Part shown: positions 18,111-27,162 of the stretch, piece after piece
Numbering within the stretch: position 1 is the first letter of the stretch
Layout: every line of letters begins with the position of its first letter
Assembly: GCF_027531025.1 (NCBI RefSeq)
Contig: NZ_JAPZQX010000010.1
Span: 62,001-126,000, forward strand
Origin: Novosphingobium sp.
GTDB lineage: Bacteria; Pseudomonadota; Alphaproteobacteria; Sphingomonadales; Sphingomonadaceae
Length of the DNA stretch: 64,000 nt
Direction: 5' to 3'
Notes under the pieces: generated by a model
What the model saw: only the letters and a program-made list of their open reading frames with translations
Databases searched by the model: none
Told to the model about the DNA's origin: nothing
Translations under genes and position numbers: made by a program

Positions 18111-19739
18111 ATGACACGCAAGGGAAAATGGTTGCTGGCGTTGGCCCTGCTCGGCGGAGCAGGCTATCTGGGCTACAGACACGTCTTTGATATCGCAGCC
18201 GCGATTGACCGATGGCGCAATCCGATTGCAGAAAACCGCGAAATAGTCTGGTCGAAGGGGCCGGCGGTCGCGCCTGCGGGCGAGCGGCCGCCGAACGTCA
18301 TCCTTATTGTCGCCGACGATCTGGGGATGAACGACATTTCGCTTTATGGCGGCGGTGTGGCGGGGGGGGCGGTGCCAACCCCCAACATCAATTCAATTGC
18401 CGAACAGGGCGTCAGCTTCGCCAACGGTTATGCCGCCAATGCCACCTGCTCGCCCTCGCGCGCGGCGTTGATGACCGGGCGCTATCCAACCCGCTTCGGG
18501 TTCGAGTTCACCGCTGTTCCTGGCGGGACCTGGGCTGTCAAGCTGGCGGCGGGCGGTGACCCATCGCCCTACCCGGTGATCATTCACAAGACGCCTCCAG
18601 GCACGCTGGCCTATAAAGATCAGGGCGTTCCCAATTCTGAAATCATGTTGCCCGAGGTGCTCAGGGCCAGGGGCTATCACACCGTGCATATCGGCAAGTG
18701 GCATCTGGGAGAGTCCAGCCTACTGCGCCCGACCTCGCAAGGCTTTGACGAAAGCCTTGGCATCCTTGGCGGCGGCGGGCTCTACCTCCCGGAAGACGAC
18801 CCTCAATCGGTCAATGCCAAGCTGGACTTCCGTCCGCGTGACGCGGTTACTTGGACGATGCTGCCCTATGCCGTGCAGTGGGACGACGATCAGCGCTTCA
18901 CGCCAAAGGGTCACCTGACCGACTATTTTACCGACAATGCGCTGGCCGCCATAGAAGCCAATCGCAACCGGCCATTCTTCTTGTATCTGGCTTACAATGC
19001 CCCGCACACACCATTGCAAGCCACCAAGGCCGACTATGATGCGCTTCCGCAGATCAAGGATCATACCGAACGCGTCTATGGGGCAATGATCCGCCAGCTC
19101 GATCGCCGGATCGGGGATATCCTGAAAAAGCTGAAAGATACCGGGCTCGACCAGAACACACTGGTGATTTTCACCAGCGATAACGGTGCGGCCTGGTACA
19201 CAGGCATCGCCAATTCAAACAAGCCCTATCGCGGATTCAAGGCGACGTTCTTCGAAGGCGGGATCCACGTTCCGCTGCTGATGCGCTGGCCGGGCCAAAT
19301 CACGCCGGGAACGGTACGCAATGACTTGGCGCAGGGGCTCGATATGTTCGCCACCATCGCCGCGGCAACGGGGGCGCAGATGCCAGGCGACCGCGAAATG
19401 GACAGCGTCAACCTGCTTGGCCCCGGACCGCGCCGCGAAGTCACTTTCTGGCGCTCGGGCGATTACCGCGTGGTTCGCGCGGGCGACTGGAAGCTGCAAG
19501 TCTCGAAGCGGCCCGACAAGGTCTGGCTGTTCAACCTCTCCACGGATCCCACCGAGCAGGTGAATCTTGCAAGCCGCGAGCCCCAGCGGGTGGCCGCCTT
19601 GCGCAAGATGATCGAGGACCAGAACGCGAAGATGCCCCCACCGCTCTGGCCCGGGCTGATCGAGGCGCCGGTTCGCATCGACGTGCCGCTCAACGCACCT
19701 TGGAGCAAGGGTCAAGAATACATCTACTGGAGCAACTGA
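18111..19739 (+). CDS. Cysteine-type (FGE-dependent) sulfatase, exported
   Basis: Second type I sulfatase of the window. An N-terminal signal or anchor segment (WLLALALLGGAGYLGYRHV) is followed by NVILIVADDLGMNDISLYG and the modification motif NATCSPSRAALMTGRY with CxPxR (Cys113). VHIGKWHLGES and FTSDNGAAWY complete the core. The ATG at 18111 was chosen because it starts seven bases after the amidohydrolase stop and leads straight into the signal segment; an upstream in-frame ATG at 18024 would lie inside that gene. At 542 residues it is a normal sulfatase length. Confidence 0.93.
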   Translation: MTRKGKWLLALALLGGAGYLGYRHVFDIAAAIDRWRNPIAENREIVWSKGPAVAPAGERPPNVILIVADDLGMNDISLYGGGVAGGAVPTPNINSIAEQGVSFANGYAANATCSPSRAALMTGRYPTRFGFEFTAVPGGTWAVKLAAGGDPSPYPVIIHKTPPGTLAYKDQGVPNSEIMLPEVLRARGYHTVHIGKWHLGESSLLRPTSQGFDESLGILGGGGLYLPEDDPQSVNAKLDFRPRDAVTWTMLPYAVQWDDDQRFTPKGHLTDYFTDNALAAIEANRNRPFFLYLAYNAPHTPLQATKADYDALPQIKDHTERVYGAMIRQLDRRIGDILKKLKDTGLDQNTLVIFTSDNGAAWYTGIANSNKPYRGFKATFFEGGIHVPLLMRWPGQITPGTVRNDLAQGLDMFATIAAATGAQMPGDREMDSVNLLGPGPRREVTFWRSGDYRVVRAGDWKLQVSKRPDKVWLFNLSTDPTEQVNLASREPQRVAALRKMIEDQNAKMPPPLWPGLIEAPVRIDVPLNAPWSKGQEYIYWSN

Positions 19740-19808
19740 CGGCTTCATCCGCAGCCAGGGCTACTCGGCAGCCAACATCCATTTGCCTCGAACAGGAGTG
19801 CGACAGTT

Positions 19809-20102
19809 ATGCTGGAAGAAATCACAACGGGCCTGAACGAGCGGGTCGCGAAGGCAGACTTTCCCTATAAGGTGAAGTTCGATTTTCGCGATGATGGCAA
19901 GGTCTTCATCAACGGTCCGGCCAAAACCGTGACCAACGACGATGCTGAAGCCGATACGACGATCATCGTGAAGATCGATGATTTCGTGAAAATGGCCCAA
20001 GGCCAAATGAACCCAATGATGGCGTTCATGACCGGCAAGCTCAAGGTCTCGGGCGATATGGGAATTGCCGCAAAGATCGGCCCGCTGCTGGGCGACGGCT
20101 GA
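19809..20102 (+). CDS. SCP2 sterol-binding domain protein
   Basis: A 97-residue protein made of a single SCP2-like domain: VKFDFRDDGKVFING, then ADTTIIVKIDDFVKMAQG, and the family motif AFMTGKLKVSGDMGIAAKI near the end. SCP2 domains bind sterols, fatty acyl chains and other hydrophobic ligands. Its place within the amidohydrolase-sulfatase operon suggests that the pathway handles a lipid-like or steroid-like molecule. It has no signal peptide, so it would act in the cytoplasm. Confidence 0.88.
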   Translation: MLEEITTGLNERVAKADFPYKVKFDFRDDGKVFINGPAKTVTNDDAEADTTIIVKIDDFVKMAQGQMNPMMAFMTGKLKVSGDMGIAAKIGPLLGDG

Positions 20103-20146
20103 TCTAGAAGACTCGGCGTGGATCAGCTTGCCCTGGAGTATAATCG

Positions 20147-20989
20147 ATGAGCGTGTCTCGTACCCCTGAAAACCTTGCCGTTGTTGCCCGGAACATCCGC
20201 TTTGATGTTACCGCTGCGAGGGATGGTCACTGGCTTGGTGGAGATCCGGTTGGCACTGCTGTGTTTAACGCAATGTCGCTGACTTTTCCGCTTGGAGAGC
20301 GCCTGTTCATGGATGCCGTGCGCGCCTACCGACACAAGCTCTCCGGTCGTCTGGCCCAGCAGGCGAAGGACTTCATCGCCCAGGAATCCATTCACTCGCG
20401 CGAGCACCATAATCTCAATGGCACGATCGATCGGTCGCGCTATCCGGTCGAGCGGATCGAGGCGGAAATTGCGGAGCAGATCGGCCTTGCACGGTCGGCC
20501 GGACCAATGCGGATGCTGGTTGTCACGATCTGCCTCGAACACTTCACTGCGATGCTGGCAGACATCTTTGCGGCGCACGAAGATCTGTTCACCAAGACCG
20601 AAAAGCCGATCAGGGACCTGTGGCGCTGGCACGCCATGGAAGAGAGCGAGCACAAGGCTGTCGCCTATGACGTATTCCTTGTTGCGACAAAGGAGTGGTC
20701 GGGCTTGCGCCGCTGGTTCCGCCGGTCGCTCGCACTGTTGCTGATCACCTTCTTCTTCAGCCGCAACATCAGTCGGTGGGCGTCGTGGCTGCTTGAGGCC
20801 GATGGATATTCCCCCAATGGGGCGAAGAAGGCGGTGCGCGAATTCCTCTGGCGGAAGCCGGCCCTCTTCGGGTCTGGCCGAAAAATCTGGCTGAGCTGGT
20901 TCAAGCCGGGATTTCATCCCTGGGATCACGAAAACCACGAACTGATGACGAAGTGGCAGGCTGAGTTTGATCTGGCTGCGACAAACTAG
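20147..20989 (+). CDS. Metal-dependent hydrolase, ferritin-like di-iron family (PF10118 type)
   Basis: The protein shows the conserved helices of this family with acidic/histidine metal motifs: DFIAQESIHSREHHNLN (ExxH-like), MLVVTICLEHFTAML and WHAMEESEHKAVAYD. Length (280) fits. These proteins are often found in sphingomonad and mycobacterial lipid or steroid gene clusters, yet the reaction is not known. Spaced 44 bp from the SCP2 gene and 30 bp from the DJ-1-like gene on the same strand, so it is part of the operon. Confidence 0.82.
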   Translation: MSVSRTPENLAVVARNIRFDVTAARDGHWLGGDPVGTAVFNAMSLTFPLGERLFMDAVRAYRHKLSGRLAQQAKDFIAQESIHSREHHNLNGTIDRSRYPVERIEAEIAEQIGLARSAGPMRMLVVTICLEHFTAMLADIFAAHEDLFTKTEKPIRDLWRWHAMEESEHKAVAYDVFLVATKEWSGLRRWFRRSLALLLITFFFSRNISRWASWLLEADGYSPNGAKKAVREFLWRKPALFGSGRKIWLSWFKPGFHPWDHENHELMTKWQAEFDLAATN

Positions 20990-21019
20990 ACTGGGCAGAC
21001 TGGGAAAGGACTTACAGCC

Positions 21020-21886
21020 ATGATCCGAAAGATCCTGAAATTTTCGACGATCGGTCTCGTCCTTGTCGCGGCCATCGTCGGCCTTGGTCTGCCCCATATT
21101 CTCAGATCGCTGGGCTTGCACCCGCACTATGATGTTCCGGCCATCAATCTCGCCGGAATGCGAGCGCTCATCATCACAACCAGCCAAGCGACACTTGGTG
21201 AGAACGGCAAACCCACCGGCGTGTTCGCCTCGGAGATGACCGCTCCCTACTATGCGTTCCTCGACTCCGGAATGGAAGTCGACATGGCGAGCATCAAGGG
21301 CGGCCAAATTCCGATCGAACCCGCATCGCTGAACTGGCCGGTGGCTTCCGCGCCAGACAAGCGTTACCTCGACGATGCGGCGTTCCAGGCTAAGGTCTCC
21401 CATTCATACAAGATCGATCAGATCGACATAAGCAAGTACGATATCGTCTTCCTTGCTGGTGGCTGGGGAGCAGCTTACGACTTTGGGCAGTCTTCGATTT
21501 TGGGTAGCAAGATGGCAGCCTTCTATACGAATGGGGCAGTCATCGGTGGCGTTTGCCATGGGCCCTTGGGCTTGCTGCAGGCAAAGGGCGCTGATGGGCA
21601 ATTGATCATCAAAGGGCGGCGAATTGCTGCCGTAACCGACAAGCAGATCAAGGAACTGGGCATCACTTTCACGCCCATGCACCCTGAGCGTGATCTTCGA
21701 GCTGCAGGCGTTGTGTTTGAGGCCAACACGGCGTTCCGAGATCTCTTTGCGAACAAAGTTGTGGTCGATGGCCGGATTGTCACCGGACAGAATCAGAACG
21801 GCGGCACGGAGACGGCCGTGAAAATGATGCAGGTCCTTCTGGCCACGCCTCGGCCTGCAGGGCAGGAAAGTAGCCAGCCAGGATAA
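21020..21886 (+). CDS. Membrane-anchored DJ-1/PfpI family protein (type 1 glutamine amidotransferase-like)
   Basis: An N-terminal hydrophobic segment (residues 9-27) is followed by a DJ-1/PfpI domain. It shows the nucleophile elbow VIGGVCHGPLGLLQA (Cys179, His180) and flanking GMRALIITTSQATLGENGKPTGVF. This resembles the Hsp31/type 1 glutamine-amidotransferase-like subgroup; members act as glyoxalases, deglycases, isonitrile hydratases or proteases. The membrane anchor is less usual. It ends two bases before the TetR start, so the two are coupled. Confidence 0.85.
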   Translation: MIRKILKFSTIGLVLVAAIVGLGLPHILRSLGLHPHYDVPAINLAGMRALIITTSQATLGENGKPTGVFASEMTAPYYAFLDSGMEVDMASIKGGQIPIEPASLNWPVASAPDKRYLDDAAFQAKVSHSYKIDQIDISKYDIVFLAGGWGAAYDFGQSSILGSKMAAFYTNGAVIGGVCHGPLGLLQAKGADGQLIIKGRRIAAVTDKQIKELGITFTPMHPERDLRAAGVVFEANTAFRDLFANKVVVDGRIVTGQNQNGGTETAVKMMQVLLATPRPAGQESSQPG

Positions 21887-21888
21887 CA

Positions 21889-22497
21889 ATGCAGCAGCCT
21901 GCGCAAATGCGAAAGAAGCCCCGGCAGGCGCGTTCTGACGCGACTGTCGAGGCGATCGTCGAGGCGGCAGCGCTGATCCTTGAGAATGATGGGGAGGCCG
22001 GGCTTACCACCGCCAGGATCGCTGAACGGGCAGGCGTTTCGATCGGCTCGGTCTATCAGTATTTCCCGAACAAGGACGCGATCGTCCTGACCCTGTTTCG
22101 GCAGGAACGCGAAGCGGTTGCTGCAACCATCACACAAACCCTCGCCGACTTTGAGGCGTTGCCCAGCGATGCCGTTATCGAAGCGACGATCGCGGCTTTC
22201 GTGGCTTACGCACGCGCAAATCGCAAACGCCGCCGCCTGATCGCATTGGCCCTGGCGCTGTCGATTGGCCTCGATGACCGGGGCTTCGAGCTCCATGATC
22301 AAATCAGCGCTCTCGTAGCCAAGTTCTCGCAGCACGACCCCAGTGTTCGACCGCTTTCACCAGCCGCCGCCTTCGTGATCACGCGCGCCATCATCGGCAC
22401 AATCCGGCTTGCCATCGTCGAGAACGCGGATGTGCTCGACGATCCGGAATTCGAGGCTGAGCTCTGCCGGTTGGTGAATGGATATATCCGCGCTTGA
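21889..22497 (+). CDS. TetR-family transcriptional regulator
   Basis: The N-terminal helix-turn-helix reads ATVEAIVEAAALILENDG, then LTTARIAERAGVSIGSVYQYFPNKDAIV, the standard TetR signature. A helical ligand-binding domain fills the rest (202 residues in all). It is the last gene of the amidohydrolase-sulfatase operon and probably represses it in response to a pathway ligand. A bacterium using both LysR and TetR control within this region suggests two transcription units with different inducers. Confidence 0.93.
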   Translation: MQQPAQMRKKPRQARSDATVEAIVEAAALILENDGEAGLTTARIAERAGVSIGSVYQYFPNKDAIVLTLFRQEREAVAATITQTLADFEALPSDAVIEATIAAFVAYARANRKRRRLIALALALSIGLDDRGFELHDQISALVAKFSQHDPSVRPLSPAAAFVITRAIIGTIRLAIVENADVLDDPEFEAELCRLVNGYIRA

Positions 22498-22579
22498 ACC
22501 GCCGCAGGCGAACCGGGCCAAGAAGCGTTGTTCCCAACACTCTCGGCCCCGATCCGCGAGCCTGCCTGGCAACCGGCAA

Positions 22580-22834
22580 CTACCTGGACGCGGCTGCGAT
22601 CGCAGCCTTGATCTGCTGCATTGTCAGGTAGCCCCGTTTGGCAGTATCGAGCCGATCGAAATTGGCGTAAACCCGGGGCATTCCTGCTTGCGCCTCAACC
22701 TTGGTCAACCTGCCGTCATGGTTGGCGTCAGCGGCTTTGAAGCGGGCCTCGACCTGCTTTTCCTGTTCGGTTGAAGCCATAGCCGCGAACGGAATAGTTG
22801 CCAGTGCTGCGGCAATAGCGATATTCAACTTCAT
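22580..22834 (-). CDS. Small secreted EF-hand protein
   Basis: An 84-residue protein with a signal peptide (LNIAIAAALATIPFAAMAS) and one good EF-hand loop, DANHDGRLTKVE. A second, weaker one follows (DTAKRGYLTMQQI). The ATG at 22834 has AAGGA about seven bases upstream, which fixes the start well inside the longer open frame. It probably binds calcium in the periplasm. It lies just downstream of a minus-strand sulfatase gene and may share its transcript; sulfatase active sites hold calcium, so a link is possible but only inferred. Confidence 0.8.
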   Translation of the reverse strand: MKLNIAIAAALATIPFAAMASTEQEKQVEARFKAADANHDGRLTKVEAQAGMPRVYANFDRLDTAKRGYLTMQQIKAAIAAASR

Positions 22835-22944
22835 TGGATCATCCTTTAAATGTGTTATTAATTCAGAAACTTGGATACCGTTTGTCACCTGACAATAACA
22901 TGAATGATCATCCGATTGTTGGCGCATTGAAACCGTTGATGCGG

Positions 22945-24777
22945 TCACTTTGAATTGATACGGCGTCTCTGTCTGCGCCACCAAATAAGCCCAGCAATTA
23001 CCGCAAAGAGCCCGGCTGCGACTGGCCACAGCCCCAGCAGCCGTGGGATCAGAACTGTACGCCGAACATTGGCCGCAATCTGAGCTGGTGCCGAGTACCC
23101 TACAGGCATCGGAAGGACACCATCGGCTCTGGCATATGCCGTGTAGTCCGCCTGCATGGCGGCAACACGATCGGGCTCCATCGCCGCCAGATCGCGCGTT
23201 TCACCTGGATCGCGAACGATATTGTAAAGATGCCATGCACCGTCGCCATAGGGCGGCAAGTTCTTGACCAGCTTGTATTCGCCCTTGAACAGGGCAGAAT
23301 TTCCCGCAAGCTCGTATCCCAGCGGCTGGTCCTGATCATGCACCGTCGGCGCCTCTCCGGTCAGCACCGGAAACAGACTCTCACCTCGCATCGGCTCTAC
23401 CGTGCGTCCTTCGAAATGGCCGGTGGGCACCTGAGTCCCTGCCATCGCCAGCAAGGTCGGTGCAATGTCGGTGACGTGGGCGAATCCCGGCGCCACGGCT
23501 CCACGCTGGAACGCTGGATTTCCCGGCCAGGCGACGATCAACGGAACGCGCAGGCCGCCTTCGCTCGCGGTGAATTTGTATCCCCGAAGCGGCGCGGCGG
23601 CCGCGCTGGCAAAACCGGCACCGATGACTGTCAGCGAACCGGGTCTACCCTGTTGCCCGAGGCTTTGATCATAACGCATCTTGACGTTGAACCGGGAAAG
23701 GGCCCCCATCGCCATCGGATCGGACGGTTCAGGGCCGTTGTCTGACAGGAACACGAAGACGGTATTGTCATACTCACCCGTCGCCTTGAGATGCGCGATC
23801 AGCCGTCCGATTTCGCGGTCCATGGCGGTCGCCATTGCGCCATAGACTGCCATCGCCCCTGCTCGCTGGTTGCGCTCAGCGGGCGAAAGCGATGACCAGT
23901 TGGTAGTCGTCGACATCTCTACCATCTGCACATCCCCCGGCATGATGCCGCGGGCGATAGCTCCTTGCCGACGCTGTTCGCGTAGTGCCGTCCACCCCGC
24001 TTCATAGCGACCACGATAGGCCGCTATATCAGCGTCCTCCGCCTGAACTGGAATGTGATTGGCGAGGAAGTTGATGGAGGCGAAGAATGGCTTTCCGCTG
24101 GAACGACCACTGTCGATATAGGCCACCGCTTTGTCGACAATCAGCGTAGAGGAATAAAACCGCTTTGGCAGCTGTGCCGGTTTGCCATCTTCGGTCCAAT
24201 CCGCGCGGTCGTAGAGCAACAGGTTGGGCTTGTTTTCAAAGTTGTCGGCACCCGTCTGCGACAGCGCCAGGGACCGATCATAACCGCGTGCGCCAGGCAG
24301 GCTGGTCCTTGTGTGCCCCAAATGCCATTTGCCTGTGAAATAGGTCCGGTAGCCGGCACCGCGCAGCAGCTCGGCAATCGTCGCAACGCGATTGTTCAAT
24401 TCGCCCCCGTAGCCCGGCCTTCCGAGATGCTCTGGGGGAGTGGTTTCCAGCAGGTTGCCAATCCCAGCACGATGGCTGCTCACCCCTGTTTGCAGCATTG
24501 CGCGAGTAGGAGAGCAACTGCCGGCCGCGTGGAAATTGGAGAAGCGTACTCCTAAGGCTGCGAGAGCATCCAGATTCGGCGTCGCCATCTCGCCACCGAA
24601 GGCCCCCACATCGGTAAAGCCCCAGTCATCGGCCATCAGGACGATTATGTTCGGCTGCTTCCTGGTTTGCGCCAATGCGCCGGGGATGCTGAGGGACAGT
24701 GATGACAACGAAACCAGTGCGGTGGTGATAGCCGCCTTCCACAAGGGCCTCGAATTGCGGCTCTGCATCATCATCAC
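22945..24777 (-). CDS. Cysteine-type sulfatase with C-terminal membrane anchor
   Basis: Third type I sulfatase. After a signal peptide (SLSIPGALAQ) come PNIIVLMADDWGFTDVGAFG and GSCSPTRAMLQTG with CxPxR (Cys88), YFTGKWHLGHTR and FLSDNGPEPSD. Unlike the other two it ends with a hydrophobic segment (LGLWPVAAGLFAVIAGLIWW) and a basic tail (RRQRRRINSK), which predicts an enzyme tethered to the inner membrane and facing the periplasm. The frame begins GTG at 24777 and has several ATGs immediately after; the exact start is uncertain by a few codons. Confidence 0.92.
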   Translation of the reverse strand: MMMMQSRNSRPLWKAAITTALVSLSSLSLSIPGALAQTRKQPNIIVLMADDWGFTDVGAFGGEMATPNLDALAALGVRFSNFHAAGSCSPTRAMLQTGVSSHRAGIGNLLETTPPEHLGRPGYGGELNNRVATIAELLRGAGYRTYFTGKWHLGHTRTSLPGARGYDRSLALSQTGADNFENKPNLLLYDRADWTEDGKPAQLPKRFYSSTLIVDKAVAYIDSGRSSGKPFFASINFLANHIPVQAEDADIAAYRGRYEAGWTALREQRRQGAIARGIMPGDVQMVEMSTTTNWSSLSPAERNQRAGAMAVYGAMATAMDREIGRLIAHLKATGEYDNTVFVFLSDNGPEPSDPMAMGALSRFNVKMRYDQSLGQQGRPGSLTVIGAGFASAAAAPLRGYKFTASEGGLRVPLIVAWPGNPAFQRGAVAPGFAHVTDIAPTLLAMAGTQVPTGHFEGRTVEPMRGESLFPVLTGEAPTVHDQDQPLGYELAGNSALFKGEYKLVKNLPPYGDGAWHLYNIVRDPGETRDLAAMEPDRVAAMQADYTAYARADGVLPMPVGYSAPAQIAANVRRTVLIPRLLGLWPVAAGLFAVIAGLIWWRRQRRRINSK

Positions 24778-25309
24778 ATTGCGTCCGGAGCAAATTCACA
24801 CGATTGGCGAAAAAATATATGAGCATCCCTCAGCTTTGAAAAATCGCATTCTGATGGGTCTGGGATTCACAGATTTCGCCTCTTCAACTCTTTGTCATAA
24901 CGAAACAAAATACTCGAAAGGCGCGACGAGTATGCGTCCGAAGGCCCAAGCTTCACGCACGACTCTCAGTTAATCAAACTGCCTGCGCGCTCAGACAATC
25001 GTTTTCACGAGGCAACAATAGGCCGTCATTCGGCACAACGGCAATAACGACCCTCATTCCCCTGCAGAATGAGTCTATGTCTAAGCAGAATTTGCTGCAT
25101 CGCCGGGGTGCTCCATAGTGTCTGTGATATCGTTCTTGACGGCATTGACGGCGGCTGGCTCCCTGCATGCCACGAAGTATGGAGGAATGAGTGCCACCAA
25201 GACTTTGGGCAGTGCAATTCACACGGTGCTTCAATCATGAAGAAGTGTTGCGATGTCCAAAGCGACCGGCAGCCGGCATCACTCTGGCCGCAGCCTCATG
25301 GAGAAGTTG
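24778..25309. other. Divergent intergenic region, about 530 bp, no gene seen
   Basis: The gap lies between the membrane-anchored sulfatase and the MFS gene, which start in opposite directions. It is lower in GC than the genes around it, especially 24780-24920. The short open frames inside lack ribosome sites and recognisable domains. I see no clear repeat, tRNA or terminator; it should contain promoters for both flanking genes. Confidence 0.6.
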
Positions 25310-26830
25310 ATGGCCGAAACGAGCGCGCCTGAACTGACGAACGCTGTTCGTGGATCTGAAGGATACGGGTCGCCAGGCTATCGAGCCTATGTCCTCGGTA
25401 CGCTTCTCGTCGTCTATATCTTTAATTTCGTTGACCGAACGATCATCAATATCCTGACGGAGCCAATCAAGCTTAGTTTTGGCCTTGAAGACTGGCAAAT
25501 GGGGTTGCTCGGCGGACCTGCCTTCGCCGCGCTTTATACCTTCATTGGTATTCCCGTGGCGAGGAGTGCAGAGCGGCATAATCGCGTGCTTATCATAGCG
25601 TCGGCCATCGCGATCTGGAGCCTGTTCACGGCGCTTTGCGGGTTTGCGATGTCATTCCTTATGCTTTTTCTCTTCCGGATCGGTGTGAGCATTGGTGAGG
25701 CCGGGTGCACTCCTCCGGCTCAGTCGCTTATCGCGGATTACTTCAGGCCATCACGGCGCGCCACGGCAATGTCGATCTACGCACTGGGCGTTCCGCTCGG
25801 CAGCATGTTGGCGTCAGTTTTTGGCGGACAGATTGCTGGTCTGGACGGTGCAGCGTTCGGTGCTTGGGTCAATTCGATGAACATGGGGATCCTGTTCGGT
25901 AATCTGGATTGGTCGCATGTCGAAGGTTGGCGCGTTGCTTTTGTCGTTGTTGGTCTCCCTGGCTTGCTGCTGTCACTGATTGTATGGCGAAGCGTCAAAG
26001 AGCCGCCGCGCGGTTATACCGATCCAGCCGCGCTCCAAGGGTTGGAGAGTGCAAGTTTTCAAGAGGCCCTCCGGGTGCTGAGCAAAAAGCCGGCCTACGT
26101 ACACGTCATGATCGGCGCGATGCTTGCTTCTTTCGTTGGCTACGGGGTTGCGCAGTTCACCCCATCATTCTTTATCCGGACACACGGCCTTTCGATCCAG
26201 GATGCTTCCATGCTCTACGGGATTGTCCTGGGTGTAATGGCTGCGATTGGAGTGTTCACCTCCGGCTGGCTGGCCGACAGGATATCGAAGCGGCACCCTA
26301 ATGCACTTTCATGGTTGCCCGCATTGGGAATGGCCGCATCCGTCCCGCTTTACGCGTTTGGCTTCCTGGTCGACAATCTATGGCTGGCGATGCCTGCTCT
26401 GATGATCGCCGCGATGATCCACTATTTTTATTTGGGGCCAATGTATGCGGTGTCGGGAGGGGTAGTCGACAGCAGGATGCGGGCAACATCGGTCGCGGTC
26501 ACACTGTTTGTGGTAAATTTGCTAGGGTATGGCCTTGGCCCCCCGCTGATCGGGATCCTCTCAACTTCCTTGAAGACCGCGTTTCTGAACGGGCAAGGAC
26601 TCGGGCTGACGCTGGATGCGTGCAAGCCACTGCTTTCGCTTGCCCCCGAAGCAAAGTTGCTTCTCGGTGGTCCGGAACTAAAAGCCCATCTCGCCTGTTC
26701 CAGCGCAGAAGCGCGCGGTTTGCAGTGGTCCATAGTCATCTTCATTTGCGGCTATGGTTGGGCTGCACTGCATTACCTTCTTGCGGGTCGTACACTCCAA
26801 CGCGACATGGTCGCCAGCCCTGCGCCCTAA
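25310..26830 (+). CDS. MFS transporter (spinster-like)
   Basis: Twelve hydrophobic segments with the MFS loop patterns PVARSAERHNRVL (2-3 loop), GEAGCTPPAQSLIADYF and SGWLADRISKRHP. The N-terminus AYVLGTLLVVYIFNFVDRTIINILTEPIK is typical of the spinster-related MFS group common in sphingomonad catabolic clusters. The ATG at 25310 has GGAG six bases upstream; the frame extends to 25253. It is likely an uptake or efflux carrier for a product of the sulfatase locus. The direction of transport is not readable. Confidence 0.9.
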   Translation: MAETSAPELTNAVRGSEGYGSPGYRAYVLGTLLVVYIFNFVDRTIINILTEPIKLSFGLEDWQMGLLGGPAFAALYTFIGIPVARSAERHNRVLIIASAIAIWSLFTALCGFAMSFLMLFLFRIGVSIGEAGCTPPAQSLIADYFRPSRRATAMSIYALGVPLGSMLASVFGGQIAGLDGAAFGAWVNSMNMGILFGNLDWSHVEGWRVAFVVVGLPGLLLSLIVWRSVKEPPRGYTDPAALQGLESASFQEALRVLSKKPAYVHVMIGAMLASFVGYGVAQFTPSFFIRTHGLSIQDASMLYGIVLGVMAAIGVFTSGWLADRISKRHPNALSWLPALGMAASVPLYAFGFLVDNLWLAMPALMIAAMIHYFYLGPMYAVSGGVVDSRMRATSVAVTLFVVNLLGYGLGPPLIGILSTSLKTAFLNGQGLGLTLDACKPLLSLAPEAKLLLGGPELKAHLACSSAEARGLQWSIVIFICGYGWAALHYLLAGRTLQRDMVASPAP

Positions 26831-27162
26831 AAGAACGGAAGCGTTTGTAATGTTGCCTGGTTCAGTCAGTCCGCTTCGGGATTGAGAATTCAACGAAGCC
26901 AATATTGATGTCGTTGCGAAACCAACATCTGCTTTCGCGAACATAGCCGACGTTCATGTCGCTTCAGTCCGAGCTCGAAACCGGACATCATTCCGAGCGG
27001 CACGATTTGACGGCTCCTGGGCCGGAAACCGACTGGCAGCTTTCAGTGCGAGAAAATGGGAAAGCAGCCTCTCAAGTGGGCGAAGGTTTCTAGAATTTAC
27101 TAGTCAGCAGTTCGTTTCCATTAGCATGAATACGGGCCTGCAAGCTCAATCACCCGGCTCTG
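26831..27162. other. Intergenic region, about 330 bp, no gene seen
   Basis: This stretch lies between the ends of the converging MFS and usg genes. It marks the boundary between the sulfatase region and the stress-gene region. I see no coding frame with a ribosome site, no repeat pair and no strong terminator. Confidence 0.55.

Noticed and set aside
20123..21403. 426-residue minus-strand frame opposite the di-iron hydrolase and DJ-1 genes
   Set aside because: Shadow of two genes with clear family motifs; no signal of its own.
24974..25252. Small overlapping frames in the gap before the MFS gene
   Set aside because: Cysteine- and arginine-rich frames on both strands without ribosome sites or similarity; treated as non-coding.
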